Shown here: positions 35,331 through 44,225 of the stretch, in pieces
Numbering within the stretch: the first letter of the stretch is position 1
Layout: the number at the start of each line of letters is the position of its first letter
Assembly (NCBI RefSeq): GCF_026125825.1
Contig: NZ_JAHCKK010000002.1
Location: 124,001 to 188,000 of the forward strand
Length of the DNA: 64,000 nucleotides
Direction of reading: 5' to 3'
Origin: Hydrogenophaga sp.
Lineage (GTDB): Bacteria > Pseudomonadota > Gammaproteobacteria > Burkholderiales > Burkholderiaceae_C
Made by a program: the position numbers and the translations under genes
Notes under the pieces: generated by a model
What the model was told of the DNA's origin: nothing
Seen by the model: only the letters and a program-made list of their open reading frames with translations
Database searches by the model: none

Positions 35331-36335
35331 TCAGGCAGGGTAGTCGATGCGCTGGCACAAGGTGTCGGGCGCATCGGTGCCGGCCAGGCGCGCGAGCACC
35401 TGCGGCAGCTCGGCGAAGGGCGCGGCGTGGGTGACGAGCGCGTCCAGTGCCGGCTCGGTGAGCAGCGAGAGCGCGAGTTCCAGGCGCTGGCGGTGGCTCC
35501 AGCGGTCGCGCTGGCGCCGGGCCACATGGCCGACCTGCGAGCTCTTGAGCGTGAGCCGCTGGGAGTGGAAGGCCTCGCCCAGCGGCACGCTGACGAGGCG
35601 GCTGCCGTACCAGCTGAGTTCGAGCACGGTGGCTTCGAACGCGGCCAGGCCCAGGGCGGTGGCCAGCCCGGCCGACTGGCCACTGGTGTGGATGACCAGA
35701 TCGGCCTGCGGCTGCGCGGCTTCCGGCAAGGCAAAGCCGGCACCGAGCGCGGCCGCGATGCCCGCGCGCGCGGGGTTGGTGTCGACCACTTGCACGCGGC
35801 CCTCGGGCAGGCGCGCCGCGAGCCAGGCCACCAGCAGGCCCAGTGTGCCGCCACCCACCACGGCGATGCGGTCGCCCGGGTTGGGCTGGGCGTCCCACAG
35901 CGCGTTGATGGCGGTCTCCAGGTTGGCAGCCAACACGGCGCGCGCGGCGGGCACGCCGGCGGGCAATGGCACCAGCGCGGCCGCGGGCACCTGGAACATG
36001 GTCTGGTGCGGGTGCAGGCAGAACACCTCGCGCCCCAGCAGCTCGGGCGGGCCGGCTTCGACCACCCCCACGTTCACATAGCCGTATTTCACCGGGCCGG
36101 GAAAGTCCCCCGCCTGGAACGGCGCGCGCATGCGCTGCGCCTCGCTGGCCGGCACCTCGCCCCGGAACACCAGGCCCTCGGTGCCCCGGCTCACGCCGGT
36201 GTGCAGGGTGCGCACGCGGGCCATGCCATCGGGCAGCGGTGGCAGGGTCTCGTCGCGGATTTCGGCGCGGCCGGGGGCGATCACCCAGCAGGCCTGGGCG
36301 GCAATGGCGGCGGACGGATCGGCGGCGATGGGCAT
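35331..36335 (-). CDS. MDR-superfamily dehydrogenase without catalytic-zinc motif
   Basis: A 334-residue medium-chain dehydrogenase/reductase. The Rossmann loop is [15 protein letters not shown] and the substrate domain starts [15 protein letters not shown]. The usual catalytic-zinc Cys and GHE motifs are absent; the corresponding part reads [14 protein letters not shown]. This type resembles BchC-like and cluster-associated MDRs acting on larger ring substrates. It is the first gene of a leftward operon with PTPS-like, glycosyltransferase, methyltransferase and NYN genes. The ATG at 36335 is chosen because homology begins there. It is divergent from arsR. Confidence 0.82.
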   Translation of the reverse strand: MPIAADPSAAIAAQACWVIAPGRAEIRDETLPPLPDGMARVRTLHTGVSRGTEGLVFRGEVPASEAQRMRAPFQAGDFPGPVKYGYVNVGVVEAGPPELLGREVFCLHPHQTMFQVPAAALVPLPAGVPAARAVLAANLETAINALWDAQPNPGDRIAVVGGGTLGLLVAWLAARLPEGRVQVVDTNPARAGIAAALGAGFALPEAAQPQADLVIHTSGQSAGLATALGLAAFEATVLELSWYGSRLVSVPLGEAFHSQRLTLKSSQVGHVARRQRDRWSHRQRLELALSLLTEPALDALVTHAAPFAELPQVLARLAGTDAPDTLCQRIDYPA

Positions 36336-36398
36336 GGGCCTGCGAGAAATGGGGTGGCGCTGGGAGTGAGGTAGTTTGACCCATGACGACATTTCCAC

Positions 36399-36420
36399 AT
36401 TAGTCGAAATATCGTATGAT
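36399..36420. promoter_or_regulatory. Candidate ArsR operator
   Basis: An imperfect dyad, ATTAGTCGA / TCGTATGAT around a central AATA, ends 6 bases before the arsR start codon. It resembles ArsR/SmtB operators, which are AT-rich inverted repeats overlapping the promoter. It also sits in the shared region upstream of the divergent MDR dehydrogenase gene. Confidence 0.55.
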
Positions 36421-36426
36421 CCAGCC

Positions 36427-36750
36427 ATGAACGAAACCGACGTCATCCGCGCGCTCGGCGCCCTGGCCCACCCGCTTCGCCTGCGGGTGTTCCGCGCCCT
36501 GGTGGTCAATGGCCAGGCAGGGCTCACGCCGGGCGTGATGAGCGAGGCGCTGGGCATTCCCAACACCACGCTGTCGTTCCACCTGAAGGAGCTGACTTCG
36601 GCGGGGCTGGTGACGCAGGAGCGCTCCAGCCGCCACCTGGTCTACCGCGCCGCCTTCGAGCAGATGAACGGGCTGCTCGGCTACCTCACCGACAACTGCT
36701 GCCAGGGCGCGGCCTGCGCCGTGGACGGCGAGCCCGCCTGTCCCTGCTGA
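36427..36750 (+). CDS. arsR: ArsR-family arsenic-responsive repressor
   Basis: A 107-residue winged-helix repressor with the helix-turn-helix MSEALGIPNTTLSFHLKEL and wing TQERSSRHLVYRA. It lacks the classical ELCVCDL metal site. Instead the C-terminus is cysteine-rich, NCCQGAACAVDGEPACPC, matching ArsR subtypes that bind As(III) with C-terminal cysteines. The ATG at 36427 lies next to the predicted operator. It heads an arsR-arsC-arsB operon. Confidence 0.9.
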   Translation: MNETDVIRALGALAHPLRLRVFRALVVNGQAGLTPGVMSEALGIPNTTLSFHLKELTSAGLVTQERSSRHLVYRAAFEQMNGLLGYLTDNCCQGAACAVDGEPACPC

Positions 36751-36769
36751 TCTTTCAACGACCTCCACC

Positions 36770-37273
36770 ATGACCACGCACCCTCCTATGAACGTGCTCT
36801 TCCTCTGCACACACAACTCGGCCCGCAGCATCCTGGCCGAGGCCACGCTGAACCACCTTGGCAAGGGCCGCTTCCGGGCCTTCTCGGCCGGCAGCAGCCC
36901 GCGCGAGAACCAGCAACCCCATCCACTGGCTCTGGAGGTCCTGCGGCGCGCGGGCATTTCCACCGAAGGTCTGCACAGCAAAAACTGGGATGAGTTCGGG
37001 TCGGCGGATGCGCCCCACATGGACCTCGTCATCACGGTGTGCGACAACGCCGCAGGCGAGACCTGCCCTTACTGGCCCGGCCAGCCCGCCACCGCGCACT
37101 GGGGTTACGCCGACCCGTCGGAGACCAAGGGCACGCACGAGCAGCAACTGGAGGCCTTCCGCGAAACCCTGCTGGCCATCCGCCGGCGACTGGAGCTGCT
37201 GGTCAACCTGCCGCCGGCCAGCGTGGACCGCCTGGCGCTGCAGCGCACCGCGCGCGAACTGGCCCAGCGCTGA
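36770..37273 (+). CDS. arsC: Arsenate reductase, low-molecular-weight phosphatase type
   Basis: A 167-residue reductase with the P-loop FLCTHNSARS (CX5R) and further cysteines in VCDNAAGETCPYW. This class converts arsenate to arsenite using cysteine relay with thioredoxin or glutathione. The frame contains a second ATG at 36788 that directly precedes the conserved NVLFLCTHN; either may be the start. It lies 20 bases after arsR and 7 bases before arsB. Confidence 0.92.
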   Translation: MTTHPPMNVLFLCTHNSARSILAEATLNHLGKGRFRAFSAGSSPRENQQPHPLALEVLRRAGISTEGLHSKNWDEFGSADAPHMDLVITVCDNAAGETCPYWPGQPATAHWGYADPSETKGTHEQQLEAFRETLLAIRRRLELLVNLPPASVDRLALQRTARELAQR

Positions 37274-37279
37274 GCCGGT

Positions 37280-38566
37280 ATGCCCACCGCCGTCCTGATT
37301 TTTGCGGTCACGCTGCTCCTCGTCATCTGGCAACCCCGGGGCCTGGGGATCGGCTGGAGCGCGCTGCTCGGCGCCCTGGTGGCGCTGCTGGCGGGTGTCG
37401 TTCAACTGGCCGACATTCCCGTGGTCTGGAACATCGTCTGGAACGCCACGGCGACCTTCGTGGCGGTCATCGTCATCAGCCTGGTGCTGGACGAGGCGGG
37501 TTTCTTCGAGTGGGCTGCCCTGCACTTTGCGCGCTGGGGCGGCGGGCGGGGCCATCGCCTGTTTGCCCTCATCGTGCTGCTGGGCGCGGTGGTCGCTGCG
37601 CTCTTCGCCAACGATGGGGCTGCCCTGATCCTGACGCCCATCGTCATGGCGATGCTGCTCGCGCTGGGTTTCTCGCCGGCCACCACGCTGGCCTTCGTCA
37701 TGGCGGCGGGCTTCATCGCCGACACGGCCAGCCTGCCCCTGGTGGTGTCCAACCTCGTGAACATTGTCTCGGCCGATTTCTTCGACATCGGTTTCAACCG
37801 CTACGCCGCCGTGATGGTGCCGGTGAACCTGGCGTCCGTGGCCGCCAGCCTGGCGGTGCTCTATGGCTTCTTCCGCCGCGACCTGCCGGCCACCTACGAC
37901 GTGCGCCAGCTCAAGGTGCCCGCCGCCGCCATCCGCGACCTGAACACGTTCCGCGCCGGATGGGGGGTGCTGGCGCTCTTGCTGGTGGGCTTTTTCGGGC
38001 TGGAACCGTTGGGCGTGCCGGTGAGCGCGGTGGCCGCGGTCGGTGCGGTCATCCTGCTGGCCGTGGCGGCCCGGGGCCACGTCATCGGAACGCGCAAGGT
38101 GTTGAAGGACGCGCCCTGGCAGATCGTGGTGTTTTCGCTGGGCATGTACCTGGTCGTCTACGGCCTGCGCAACGCCGGCTTGACCGGCCACCTTGCCACG
38201 CTGCTGGACAGCTTCGCCCAGGGCGGCGTGTGGGGCGCGGCCATGGGCACGGGTTTCCTGGCGGCCGCGCTGTCGTCGGTGATGAACAACATGCCCACGG
38301 TGCTGGTGGGCGCGCTGTCCATCGAGCAGTCCGCCGCCACCGGCGTGGTGAGGGAGGCCATGGTCTACGCGAACCTCATCGGCTGCGACCTGGGCCCCAA
38401 GATCACGCCCATCGGCAGCCTGGCCACGCTGCTGTGGCTGCACGTGCTGGCGCGCAAGGGGGTCACCATCGCCTGGGGTTACTACTTCCGGGTGGGCGTG
38501 GTGCTGACGCTGCCGGTTCTGGCGGTCACGCTGGCGGCCCTGGCTCTTCGCCTGGGCGGCACCTGA
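37280..38566 (+). CDS. arsB: Arsenite efflux transporter ArsB
   Basis: A 428-residue membrane protein with about 12 helices, matching ArsB of the ion-transporter superfamily rather than Acr3. Typical segments are [53 protein letters not shown] and [15 protein letters not shown]. It extrudes As(III) produced by ArsC, alone by proton exchange as no arsA is present. It ends the ars operon; a GC-rich perfect inverted repeat follows at 38575-38593 without a T-tract. Confidence 0.95.
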   Translation: MPTAVLIFAVTLLLVIWQPRGLGIGWSALLGALVALLAGVVQLADIPVVWNIVWNATATFVAVIVISLVLDEAGFFEWAALHFARWGGGRGHRLFALIVLLGAVVAALFANDGAALILTPIVMAMLLALGFSPATTLAFVMAAGFIADTASLPLVVSNLVNIVSADFFDIGFNRYAAVMVPVNLASVAASLAVLYGFFRRDLPATYDVRQLKVPAAAIRDLNTFRAGWGVLALLLVGFFGLEPLGVPVSAVAAVGAVILLAVAARGHVIGTRKVLKDAPWQIVVFSLGMYLVVYGLRNAGLTGHLATLLDSFAQGGVWGAAMGTGFLAAALSSVMNNMPTVLVGALSIEQSAATGVVREAMVYANLIGCDLGPKITPIGSLATLLWLHVLARKGVTIAWGYYFRVGVVLTLPVLAVTLAALALRLGGT

Positions 38567-38658
38567 CGCGCGCACGCCGGGTGCGGCCCGGCGCCGGTGA
38601 ACGAATCGACCCGGGTGGTGTCGGATGGGGGAGCGTGCCATGATGGCCGCCACCACCC

Positions 38659-39438
38659 ATGAAGATCAACGGAGCTTCCCTCGGCGCCAACGCGGGCCTC
38701 GCCGGCCTGCGGCGTGACGCCGCGCGCGACCTGGCGGTGGTGGCTGCGCTGGTGGGCGTGCTGGCCAGCGCGCTGGGCGCGGCGGGCGGCCTGGGCCTGG
38801 ACTACATGGCCAAGACCTGGCTCGTGTACGGCCTGGGCGCCTGGCTGGTGTGGCGCGCGCTGCCCCACCACCGGCACCCCCGCTTTGGCGCCGCCAACCG
38901 CGTGACGCTGGCGCGGCTGGGTTCGATGGCCCTGCTCGCGGCCCTGGTGGGCGAGGCCCTTCCGCGCCCGCCCCTGGCTTCGATGGCCCCGGTGGCGTGG
39001 GGGCTGGTGGTGACGGCCACCGCCACGGCCCTGCTGGACGCGGTGGACGGCGCGCTGGCCCGGCGCAGCGGGCTGGCCAGCGCGTTTGGCGCCCGTTTCG
39101 ACATGGAGACCGACGCGGCCTTCACCCTGGTGCTGTGCGCGCTGGTGCTGCAGGCCGGTCAGGCCGGGCCCTGGGTGCTGGCCTCGGGGCTGATGCGCTA
39201 CGCCTTCGTGGCCGCCTCCCGGCCGTGGCCCTGGCTGGCTGGCACGCTGCCGCCGAGCAAACGCCGCCAGACGGTGTGCGTGGTGCAGATCACCGCGCTC
39301 ATTGTCTGCCTGGGCCCCATCGTGCCGCCCGGGCTGGCGGCCTGGCTGGCCGCTGCCAGCCTGGCCTTGCTGAGCCTCTCTTTCGCCATCGACATCCGGA
39401 CCCTGGCGCGCCAGCGCCCCACCCTCAAGGAGACCTGA
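38659..39438 (+). CDS. CDP-alcohol phosphatidyltransferase family protein
   Basis: A 259-residue integral membrane enzyme. The full family motif DG-x2-AR-x8-G-x3-D-x3-D is present in DGALARRSGLASAFGARFD followed by METD. Helices occur near residues 19-35, 40-60, 85-125, 150-180 and 205-235. Such enzymes transfer a phospho-alcohol from a CDP-linked donor to an acceptor alcohol in lipid synthesis. It starts a three-gene operon with yceI and a sulfatase-like gene and lies directly after arsB. The acceptor is unknown. Confidence 0.9.
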   Translation: MKINGASLGANAGLAGLRRDAARDLAVVAALVGVLASALGAAGGLGLDYMAKTWLVYGLGAWLVWRALPHHRHPRFGAANRVTLARLGSMALLAALVGEALPRPPLASMAPVAWGLVVTATATALLDAVDGALARRSGLASAFGARFDMETDAAFTLVLCALVLQAGQAGPWVLASGLMRYAFVAASRPWPWLAGTLPPSKRRQTVCVVQITALIVCLGPIVPPGLAAWLAAASLALLSLSFAIDIRTLARQRPTLKET

Positions 39439-39441
39439 GCC

Positions 39442-40059
39442 ATGCGCACTTCTGTTTTTTCCTTGTCGTCCCTCCTCCTGCCACTGGCGCTGTGCGCCTC
39501 GCTCCTGGCCGCCGCGCCCGCGCACGCCCAGGCGGCCCGGTACGAGCTGGACCCGGACCACATCACCATCGCCTTCCTGGTGGACCACATCGGCTACGCC
39601 AAGGTGCTGGGCCTGTTCCGCTCGGCGCGCGGCAGCTACCGCTTTGACGAGGCGACGGCCACGCTGTCGGACGTGCGCATCGAGGTGGAGACGGCCAGCG
39701 TCTTCAGCAACCAGCGCAAGCGCGACGAGCACCTGAAGGGGCCGGATTTCCTCAACAGCGGCGAGTTTCCCCGCATGGTGTTCACGGCCGGCAGCGCACG
39801 GCGCACCAGCGAGCGCAACTTCGAGATCAACGGGCAGCTGGAGCTGCTGGGCAAGTCGCTGCCGCTGACGCTGCAGGCGACCTGGAACAAGAGCGCCGAG
39901 TCGCCCATGGGCGGCCCGCTGCGCAAGCCTTACACCATGGGTGTGTCGGCGCGCGGCAGCTTCAAGCGCAGCGCCTACGGCATGAACTACGCCGTGTCCA
40001 ATGGCTGGGTGGGTGACGACGTGCCGCTGATCATCGAGTTTGAAGCGGTGCGCCAGTGA
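39442..40059 (+). CDS. YceI-family periplasmic protein
   Basis: A 205-residue exported protein. A signal peptide (about 1-29, LPLALCASLLAAAPAHAQA) precedes the YceI lipocalin-like domain: ARYELDPDHITIAFLVDHIGYAKVLGLF and HLKGPDFLNSGEFPRMVF. YceI proteins bind polyisoprenoids or other amphiphiles in a barrel cavity. It starts 3 bases after the CDP-alcohol transferase stop and overlaps the sulfatase-like start by 4 bases. This suggests that the trio handles a lipid-linked compound. Confidence 0.92.
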   Translation: MRTSVFSLSSLLLPLALCASLLAAAPAHAQAARYELDPDHITIAFLVDHIGYAKVLGLFRSARGSYRFDEATATLSDVRIEVETASVFSNQRKRDEHLKGPDFLNSGEFPRMVFTAGSARRTSERNFEINGQLELLGKSLPLTLQATWNKSAESPMGGPLRKPYTMGVSARGSFKRSAYGMNYAVSNGWVGDDVPLIIEFEAVRQ

Positions 40060-41759
40060 GCGGGGCGCGCGCCGCGCCGCCGCGCTGGTGGCCGTGGCTG
40101 CTGCGCTTTGGCCTGGCGTTCGCGCTGCTGAACGCGCTGTGGACCTTTGAAAACCGCTGGCCGGGTTTTGGCGGGCGCACCATGCCCCGCCTGTCGTTCG
40201 AGTTGTGCCTGGCCGTGGCGGCGCTGATGGGCTGGGTGCTCTGGCGCGGCCGGCTCTCGGCGCGCGCGGCGACCGCGCTGGCGCTGGGCTTCGTCTTCCT
40301 GGCGCTGGTGCGCTACGCCGACGTGACGGCCCCGGCCGTGCTGGGTCGGCCGGTCAATGTGTATTGGGATGGGCGCCACGCGGCCGAGTTGCTGCGGCTG
40401 GCCGCCCAGACCTTGCCGACCTGGCAGTGGCTGGGCCTGGCGCTGGCGCTGCCACTGGGCGCGGCGCTGCTGGTGGGCCTGGTGCGCCGGGCGATCGAGG
40501 TGCTGGCGCAATGCCTGGCCTGGGAGCGCCCCAGGCCCTGGCTGCTGGGCTCCGTGGCGGCCTGCAGCCTCAGCTTCGCCGCCTACGTGCCCGGTGAGCG
40601 CGACACGCGCTGGTTCTTTTCGCTGCCGCTCACCCCCACGCTGCTGCACCAGGGCCAGTTGCTGGCGCGCGTGGCCTGGCCGGCATCGGCCGAGTCGGTG
40701 CTGGGCGCGAGCCCGGCTTTCGACGGCGACCTCTCGGGCCTGGTGGGGCCGCGGGGCCCCGCAGACGTGCTGCTGGTGTTCGCCGAGTCCTACGGCACGG
40801 TGAGCTTCGACCGGCCGGAGCAGGCTGCCGGGCTGGCGGCGGCGCGCGTGGCGCTGGACGAGGCCATCCAGGCGGGCGGGCGTACCGTGGTGAGCGCGCG
40901 CGTGACCGCGCCCACCTTCGGCGGTGCCTCATGGCGCTCGCACGCTGCGCTGCTGGCCGGCGTGGACACCAGCGACCCGGGCGGCCACGACCTGCTGCTC
41001 GCCAGCGACCGGCCCACGCTGGTGCGCCATTTCGCGCGCCACGGCTACCGCACGGTGGGCTGGATGCCGGGCCTCAAGCGCCCCTGGCCCGAGGGCGCGT
41101 TCTACGGCTTCGACCGCCTCGCGAAGGACGCCGACATGGGCTACAGCGGGCCCGACTTCGGTTACTGGCGCATTCCCGATCAGGCGGCGCTGGCGCTGCT
41201 GCACACGCAGGAGCTCGCGCCCGCTGCGGATCGCGCGCCGCGCTTCGTGGTGTTCCCCACCACCAGCACCCATGCCCCGTTCCACCCGCTCGCGCCGTTC
41301 GTGCCAGGCGGCTCGCTGCGGACCGGCCCCGAAACGTACAGCGCAGCGCAGGTCTCTGCCGCGCTGGCCGCCCCGCTGGCGGTGCGCGAGCCCCTGCAGC
41401 CCTATCTGGACAGCCTGCGCTACCAGCACGCCTGGCTGGCCGACTACCTCAAGCAGCGCCCGGACCGGCCTCAGGTGGTGGTGGTGGTGGGCGACCACCA
41501 GCCGCCCGCACTGGTGAGCGGGCCGGCGCTGTCGTGGGAGGTGCCGGTGCACGTGATCAGCGAGGACCGCGCCCTGCTGCAGCGCCTGCTGGGCAACGGG
41601 TTCGTGCCCGGCCTTGCGCCGCCGGCCCAGGCGCTGGGGCCGATGCACCGGCTGACCGAGGTGCTGCTGGCGGCGTTCGACGCGCCTGGGGCGAGCGAGG
41701 TGCGGGGCTTCGAGCATGTGGGCGCGCCCGCGAGCAGCCCGCCGCACCCCGGGTCCTGA
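40056..41759 (+). CDS. Sulfatase/LTA-synthase-like membrane enzyme
   Basis: A 567-residue alkaline-phosphatase-superfamily protein. Five N-terminal helices (about 10-185) anchor a periplasmic catalytic domain. Metal-binding residues appear in LLVFAESYG and VVVVGDHQPP, and a nucleophile candidate is the Ser in GGASWRSHA. Relatives transfer phosphoglycerol or phosphoethanolamine, or remove sulfate, at the membrane surface. The start is a GTG at 40056 overlapping the yceI stop (GTGA). Likely partner of the CDP-alcohol transferase, using a phospholipid as donor. Confidence 0.88.
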   Translation: MSGARAAPPRWWPWLLRFGLAFALLNALWTFENRWPGFGGRTMPRLSFELCLAVAALMGWVLWRGRLSARAATALALGFVFLALVRYADVTAPAVLGRPVNVYWDGRHAAELLRLAAQTLPTWQWLGLALALPLGAALLVGLVRRAIEVLAQCLAWERPRPWLLGSVAACSLSFAAYVPGERDTRWFFSLPLTPTLLHQGQLLARVAWPASAESVLGASPAFDGDLSGLVGPRGPADVLLVFAESYGTVSFDRPEQAAGLAAARVALDEAIQAGGRTVVSARVTAPTFGGASWRSHAALLAGVDTSDPGGHDLLLASDRPTLVRHFARHGYRTVGWMPGLKRPWPEGAFYGFDRLAKDADMGYSGPDFGYWRIPDQAALALLHTQELAPAADRAPRFVVFPTTSTHAPFHPLAPFVPGGSLRTGPETYSAAQVSAALAAPLAVREPLQPYLDSLRYQHAWLADYLKQRPDRPQVVVVVGDHQPPALVSGPALSWEVPVHVISEDRALLQRLLGNGFVPGLAPPAQALGPMHRLTEVLLAAFDAPGASEVRGFEHVGAPASSPPHPGS

Positions 41760-41765
41760 AAGGCG

Positions 41766-42524
41766 TCAGGCCATGAGCCAGGCGTGCACGTCGCCCGAGG
41801 GCGCATGCGCTGGCAGGGCCTGCAGCCAGTCGCGCATGGCCCCGGCGCCCTCGCCTTCGGGCCTGAGCAGCCGCTGCTGCTCGCCCAGCGACACGGCATA
41901 GCGGTAACGCCCCGGCCCAGCCAACGCTTCCAGCCGGTCGATGCAGCCCAGCGCCACGTCGCGCACGGCCGGCACGAATTCGAAGGACAGCGCCGGCAGG
42001 GGCTGGCTCAGGCCCATGAGCACCTCCAGCTCGAAGCCCTCGACATCGATCTTCACGAAGTCGGGCCGCCCATGCGTGGCGATGAGCGCGTCCAGCGTGG
42101 TCACGGGCACGAGTGGCCCAGCTTCCCAGCGCACCCGCCGAAACGACGGGGCCGCCCCCGCGCGCCGCACGAAATCGGTGGAGAGCGTGGCCACGCTGGG
42201 CGTGCGCGGGCTGGCCAACAGGCGGGCCTGGCCAGGCGCGCGGCCCAGGGCCTGCGGCAGCAGCGCCACCTGCGCATCGTGGCCGAAGCGGCGCCCCAGC
42301 AGCCGCACGAAATCGGGTTGTGGCTCCAGCGCGACCACGCGCGCACCGAGTTGGCGAAACGCGGCCACGCGGTTGCCGGCATGGGCGCCGACGTCGAACG
42401 CCAGCCCTCCGGCTGGCAGAAAGCGGCGGTAGAAACGGCGCAGCTGGGCGCTGCGCCAGGGGATGGCGCGGTAGACCAGGAAAGAGCGCAGCAGGCCGAG
42501 CGGGCGGTCGATCGCGCGGCTCAT
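41766..42524 (-). CDS. FkbM-family methyltransferase
   Basis: A 252-residue methyltransferase of the FkbM type. SAM motif I is LAFDVGAHAGNRVAAF, then VVALEPQPDFVRLL; the FkbM pattern DFVKIDVEGFELEVLMGL is complete. Such enzymes O-methylate sugars or related glycans. It overlaps the OmpA-like gene by 4 bases (ATGA) and is convergent with the sulfatase-like gene. Context suggests envelope modification, but the acceptor is unknown. Confidence 0.9.
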   Translation of the reverse strand: MSRAIDRPLGLLRSFLVYRAIPWRSAQLRRFYRRFLPAGGLAFDVGAHAGNRVAAFRQLGARVVALEPQPDFVRLLGRRFGHDAQVALLPQALGRAPGQARLLASPRTPSVATLSTDFVRRAGAAPSFRRVRWEAGPLVPVTTLDALIATHGRPDFVKIDVEGFELEVLMGLSQPLPALSFEFVPAVRDVALGCIDRLEALAGPGRYRYAVSLGEQQRLLRPEGEGAGAMRDWLQALPAHAPSGDVHAWLMA

Positions 42525-43570
42525 CTCGGGCGCTGAGGTGGCAAGGGGATGAGGATCATCCTGACGGTCCGGTTGGCCGCCTTCTCGGTGTCCTGCCCGG
42601 TCAGCGCGGGGAGATCCTTCTTGGCCAGCGGCGCGACGAAAATGCGCGCTGCCCCAATGCCGCCTTGCTCGCGCAGCAGTTCGGCCACGCTGCGGGCGCG
42701 TCGCATGGCGAGCGCGTCGTTGAGCGCGTCACCCCCGACGGTGTCGGTGTGGGCCACGATCAGGATGCCCACGTCCGGGTGCGCGCGCAGGTGGTCGCGG
42801 GCCTTGTCGATGTCGGCCACAGCCTGCGCAGAGAGTTCGGCCTTGCCGCTCGCGAACAGCAGCGGCGGCAGCACCGGCAAGGGATCGGCCGCGGCCACTG
42901 GCGATGGGCTCGACGGCAGCACCACGTAGACGGTGGGCGCGCTGGCCGCGTCCTGCTTGGGCGCGTTGGAGGCCACGGCGAACACGGCGATGAAGACGAT
43001 CGCCGCCAGACCGGCCCAGAAGACGGTGTCCGTGCCTTTGGACACACGCACATGCAGGCGCGTGAACGCGCTCCAGTGGTTGATGGCCGCCAGCGCGTCG
43101 GCGAGTCGGTCGTATGCTTCCTTGCGATCGGCTTTCGTGGTGTCGGCCTGGTAGTGCGCCCAGGCCTGGCGCTTCTCGTCGATCAGGCGGCTCAACGAGT
43201 CGATGCGCGGGCTGTTCGGGTCGTTGGGGTCGCGCCTGGGCAGCAGCTCCTCCTTGCGCCGGGCGAACTCGGCTTGCACCGCGAGGATTTCGGCGTCCTG
43301 GGTGGTGTCGATCAGGAGATGGGTGTAGGCCAGATCGGGGGTGAGCACGAACAGCAGGCGGCGCACGGACCAGCCCAGCAACAGCAGCGACGCCAGCAAG
43401 GCCACCGAGGCCACGATCCAGCGCGGGCTGAACGGTTCGAGCGCGCCGTAGCCGGAAAACGGCGCGCCTGCCAGCAGCACGCCAGCGATGCCGCCGAAGA
43501 CCGCGATCAGGGTCTTGACGTTGTCGCGCAGGCTGGCCTTGGCGACGGCATAGGGGTCGGCGACGGCCAT
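42521..43570 (-). CDS. OmpA-C domain inner-membrane protein
   Basis: A 349-residue protein. It has membrane helices at about 18-38 and 50-72, a cytoplasmic charged middle (RKEELLPRRDPNDPN, EKRQAWAHYQ), another helix at about 175-192, then a Pro/Ser linker and an OmpA-type peptidoglycan-binding domain: LLFASGKAELSAQAVADIDK, VGILIVAHTDTVGGDALNDALAMRRA. This topology with a long cytoplasmic loop is unlike classical OmpA and resembles a stator-like wall anchor. It lies between fkbM and an unknown gene with tight spacing (6 bases). Confidence 0.85.
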   Translation of the reverse strand: MAVADPYAVAKASLRDNVKTLIAVFGGIAGVLLAGAPFSGYGALEPFSPRWIVASVALLASLLLLGWSVRRLLFVLTPDLAYTHLLIDTTQDAEILAVQAEFARRKEELLPRRDPNDPNSPRIDSLSRLIDEKRQAWAHYQADTTKADRKEAYDRLADALAAINHWSAFTRLHVRVSKGTDTVFWAGLAAIVFIAVFAVASNAPKQDAASAPTVYVVLPSSPSPVAAADPLPVLPPLLFASGKAELSAQAVADIDKARDHLRAHPDVGILIVAHTDTVGGDALNDALAMRRARSVAELLREQGGIGAARIFVAPLAKKDLPALTGQDTEKAANRTVRMILIPLPPQRPR

Positions 43571-43576
43571 GGCGCG

Positions 43577-44104
43577 CTACTCCAGCGGGTCGTTCTGCCA
43601 GAAGCGCAGCACGTCCAGGCCCAGGTCTGGTTCTTTCAGCAAGTTCTGCAGCCGGGCCAGTTCATGGCTGGCATCGGGCGACGACATCGTGCCGACATCC
43701 ACGTCCAGCACCCTGATGGCGCCCAGGCGCAGGGGCTTGACGCGCGTCACCCGCTGTCGCACCAGGCGCTCCAGGCTTTCGGGATCGAGGCCCTTGAATT
43801 CGGCGAGCTTCCAGCGCTCCACGCCCACCACATCGACCGTGAAGAGATCCCGGGCGTCAAACGGCGCTTGCGTGCTGGATTCGATGAACATCACCCCCGG
43901 CGGCGTGGCCGGCTCGGGCGCGGGCGGTCGAGGCGGTGGTGGGGGCGATGGGGATGCCGCTGGCGAGGCGGCCGGTGGCGGGCTGGCGGTGGCGTCGGGT
44001 CGGGCGCCGCCCCCGCCACCGCCGGGGAGCTTGACTTCAATCCAGTCCTGCCCGCACTGGATCTGGATGGTGCCGTAGGGCGTGAAGGTGTATTGGATCG
44101 ACAT
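43577..44104 (-). CDS. Hypothetical protein with proline-rich linker
   Basis: A 175-residue protein that I do not recognise. An N-terminal beta-like segment (MSIQYTFTPYGTIQIQCGQD) and Gly run lead into a Pro/Ala-rich linker (about 40-72), then a C-terminal domain of 100 residues ending LGLDVLRFWQNDPLE. The start at 44104 follows a strong GAGGAGG ribosome-binding site 7 bases away. No signal peptide. It is first in a tight operon with the OmpA-C protein and FkbM methyltransferase, so probably functions with the OmpA-like protein. Confidence 0.7.
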   Translation of the reverse strand: MSIQYTFTPYGTIQIQCGQDWIEVKLPGGGGGGARPDATASPPPAASPAASPSPPPPPRPPAPEPATPPGVMFIESSTQAPFDARDLFTVDVVGVERWKLAEFKGLDPESLERLVRQRVTRVKPLRLGAIRVLDVDVGTMSSPDASHELARLQNLLKEPDLGLDVLRFWQNDPLE

Positions 44105-44225
44105 TCCGCATCCCTCCTCAGGCACTGGAAGTCACGGGGTTCCCGGGCCGCCGGGGCCTCTGACACCGCCCGCCGCAGAATATCACCTCCGTTGGCAAAT
44201 GCCCATACCGCGCGGACTGCGCACG

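Noticed and set aside
38575-38593. Perfect hairpin CGCCGGG/CCCGGCG after arsB
   Set aside because: No T-tract follows on either strand and GC-rich repeats are frequent here, so I do not call it a terminator.
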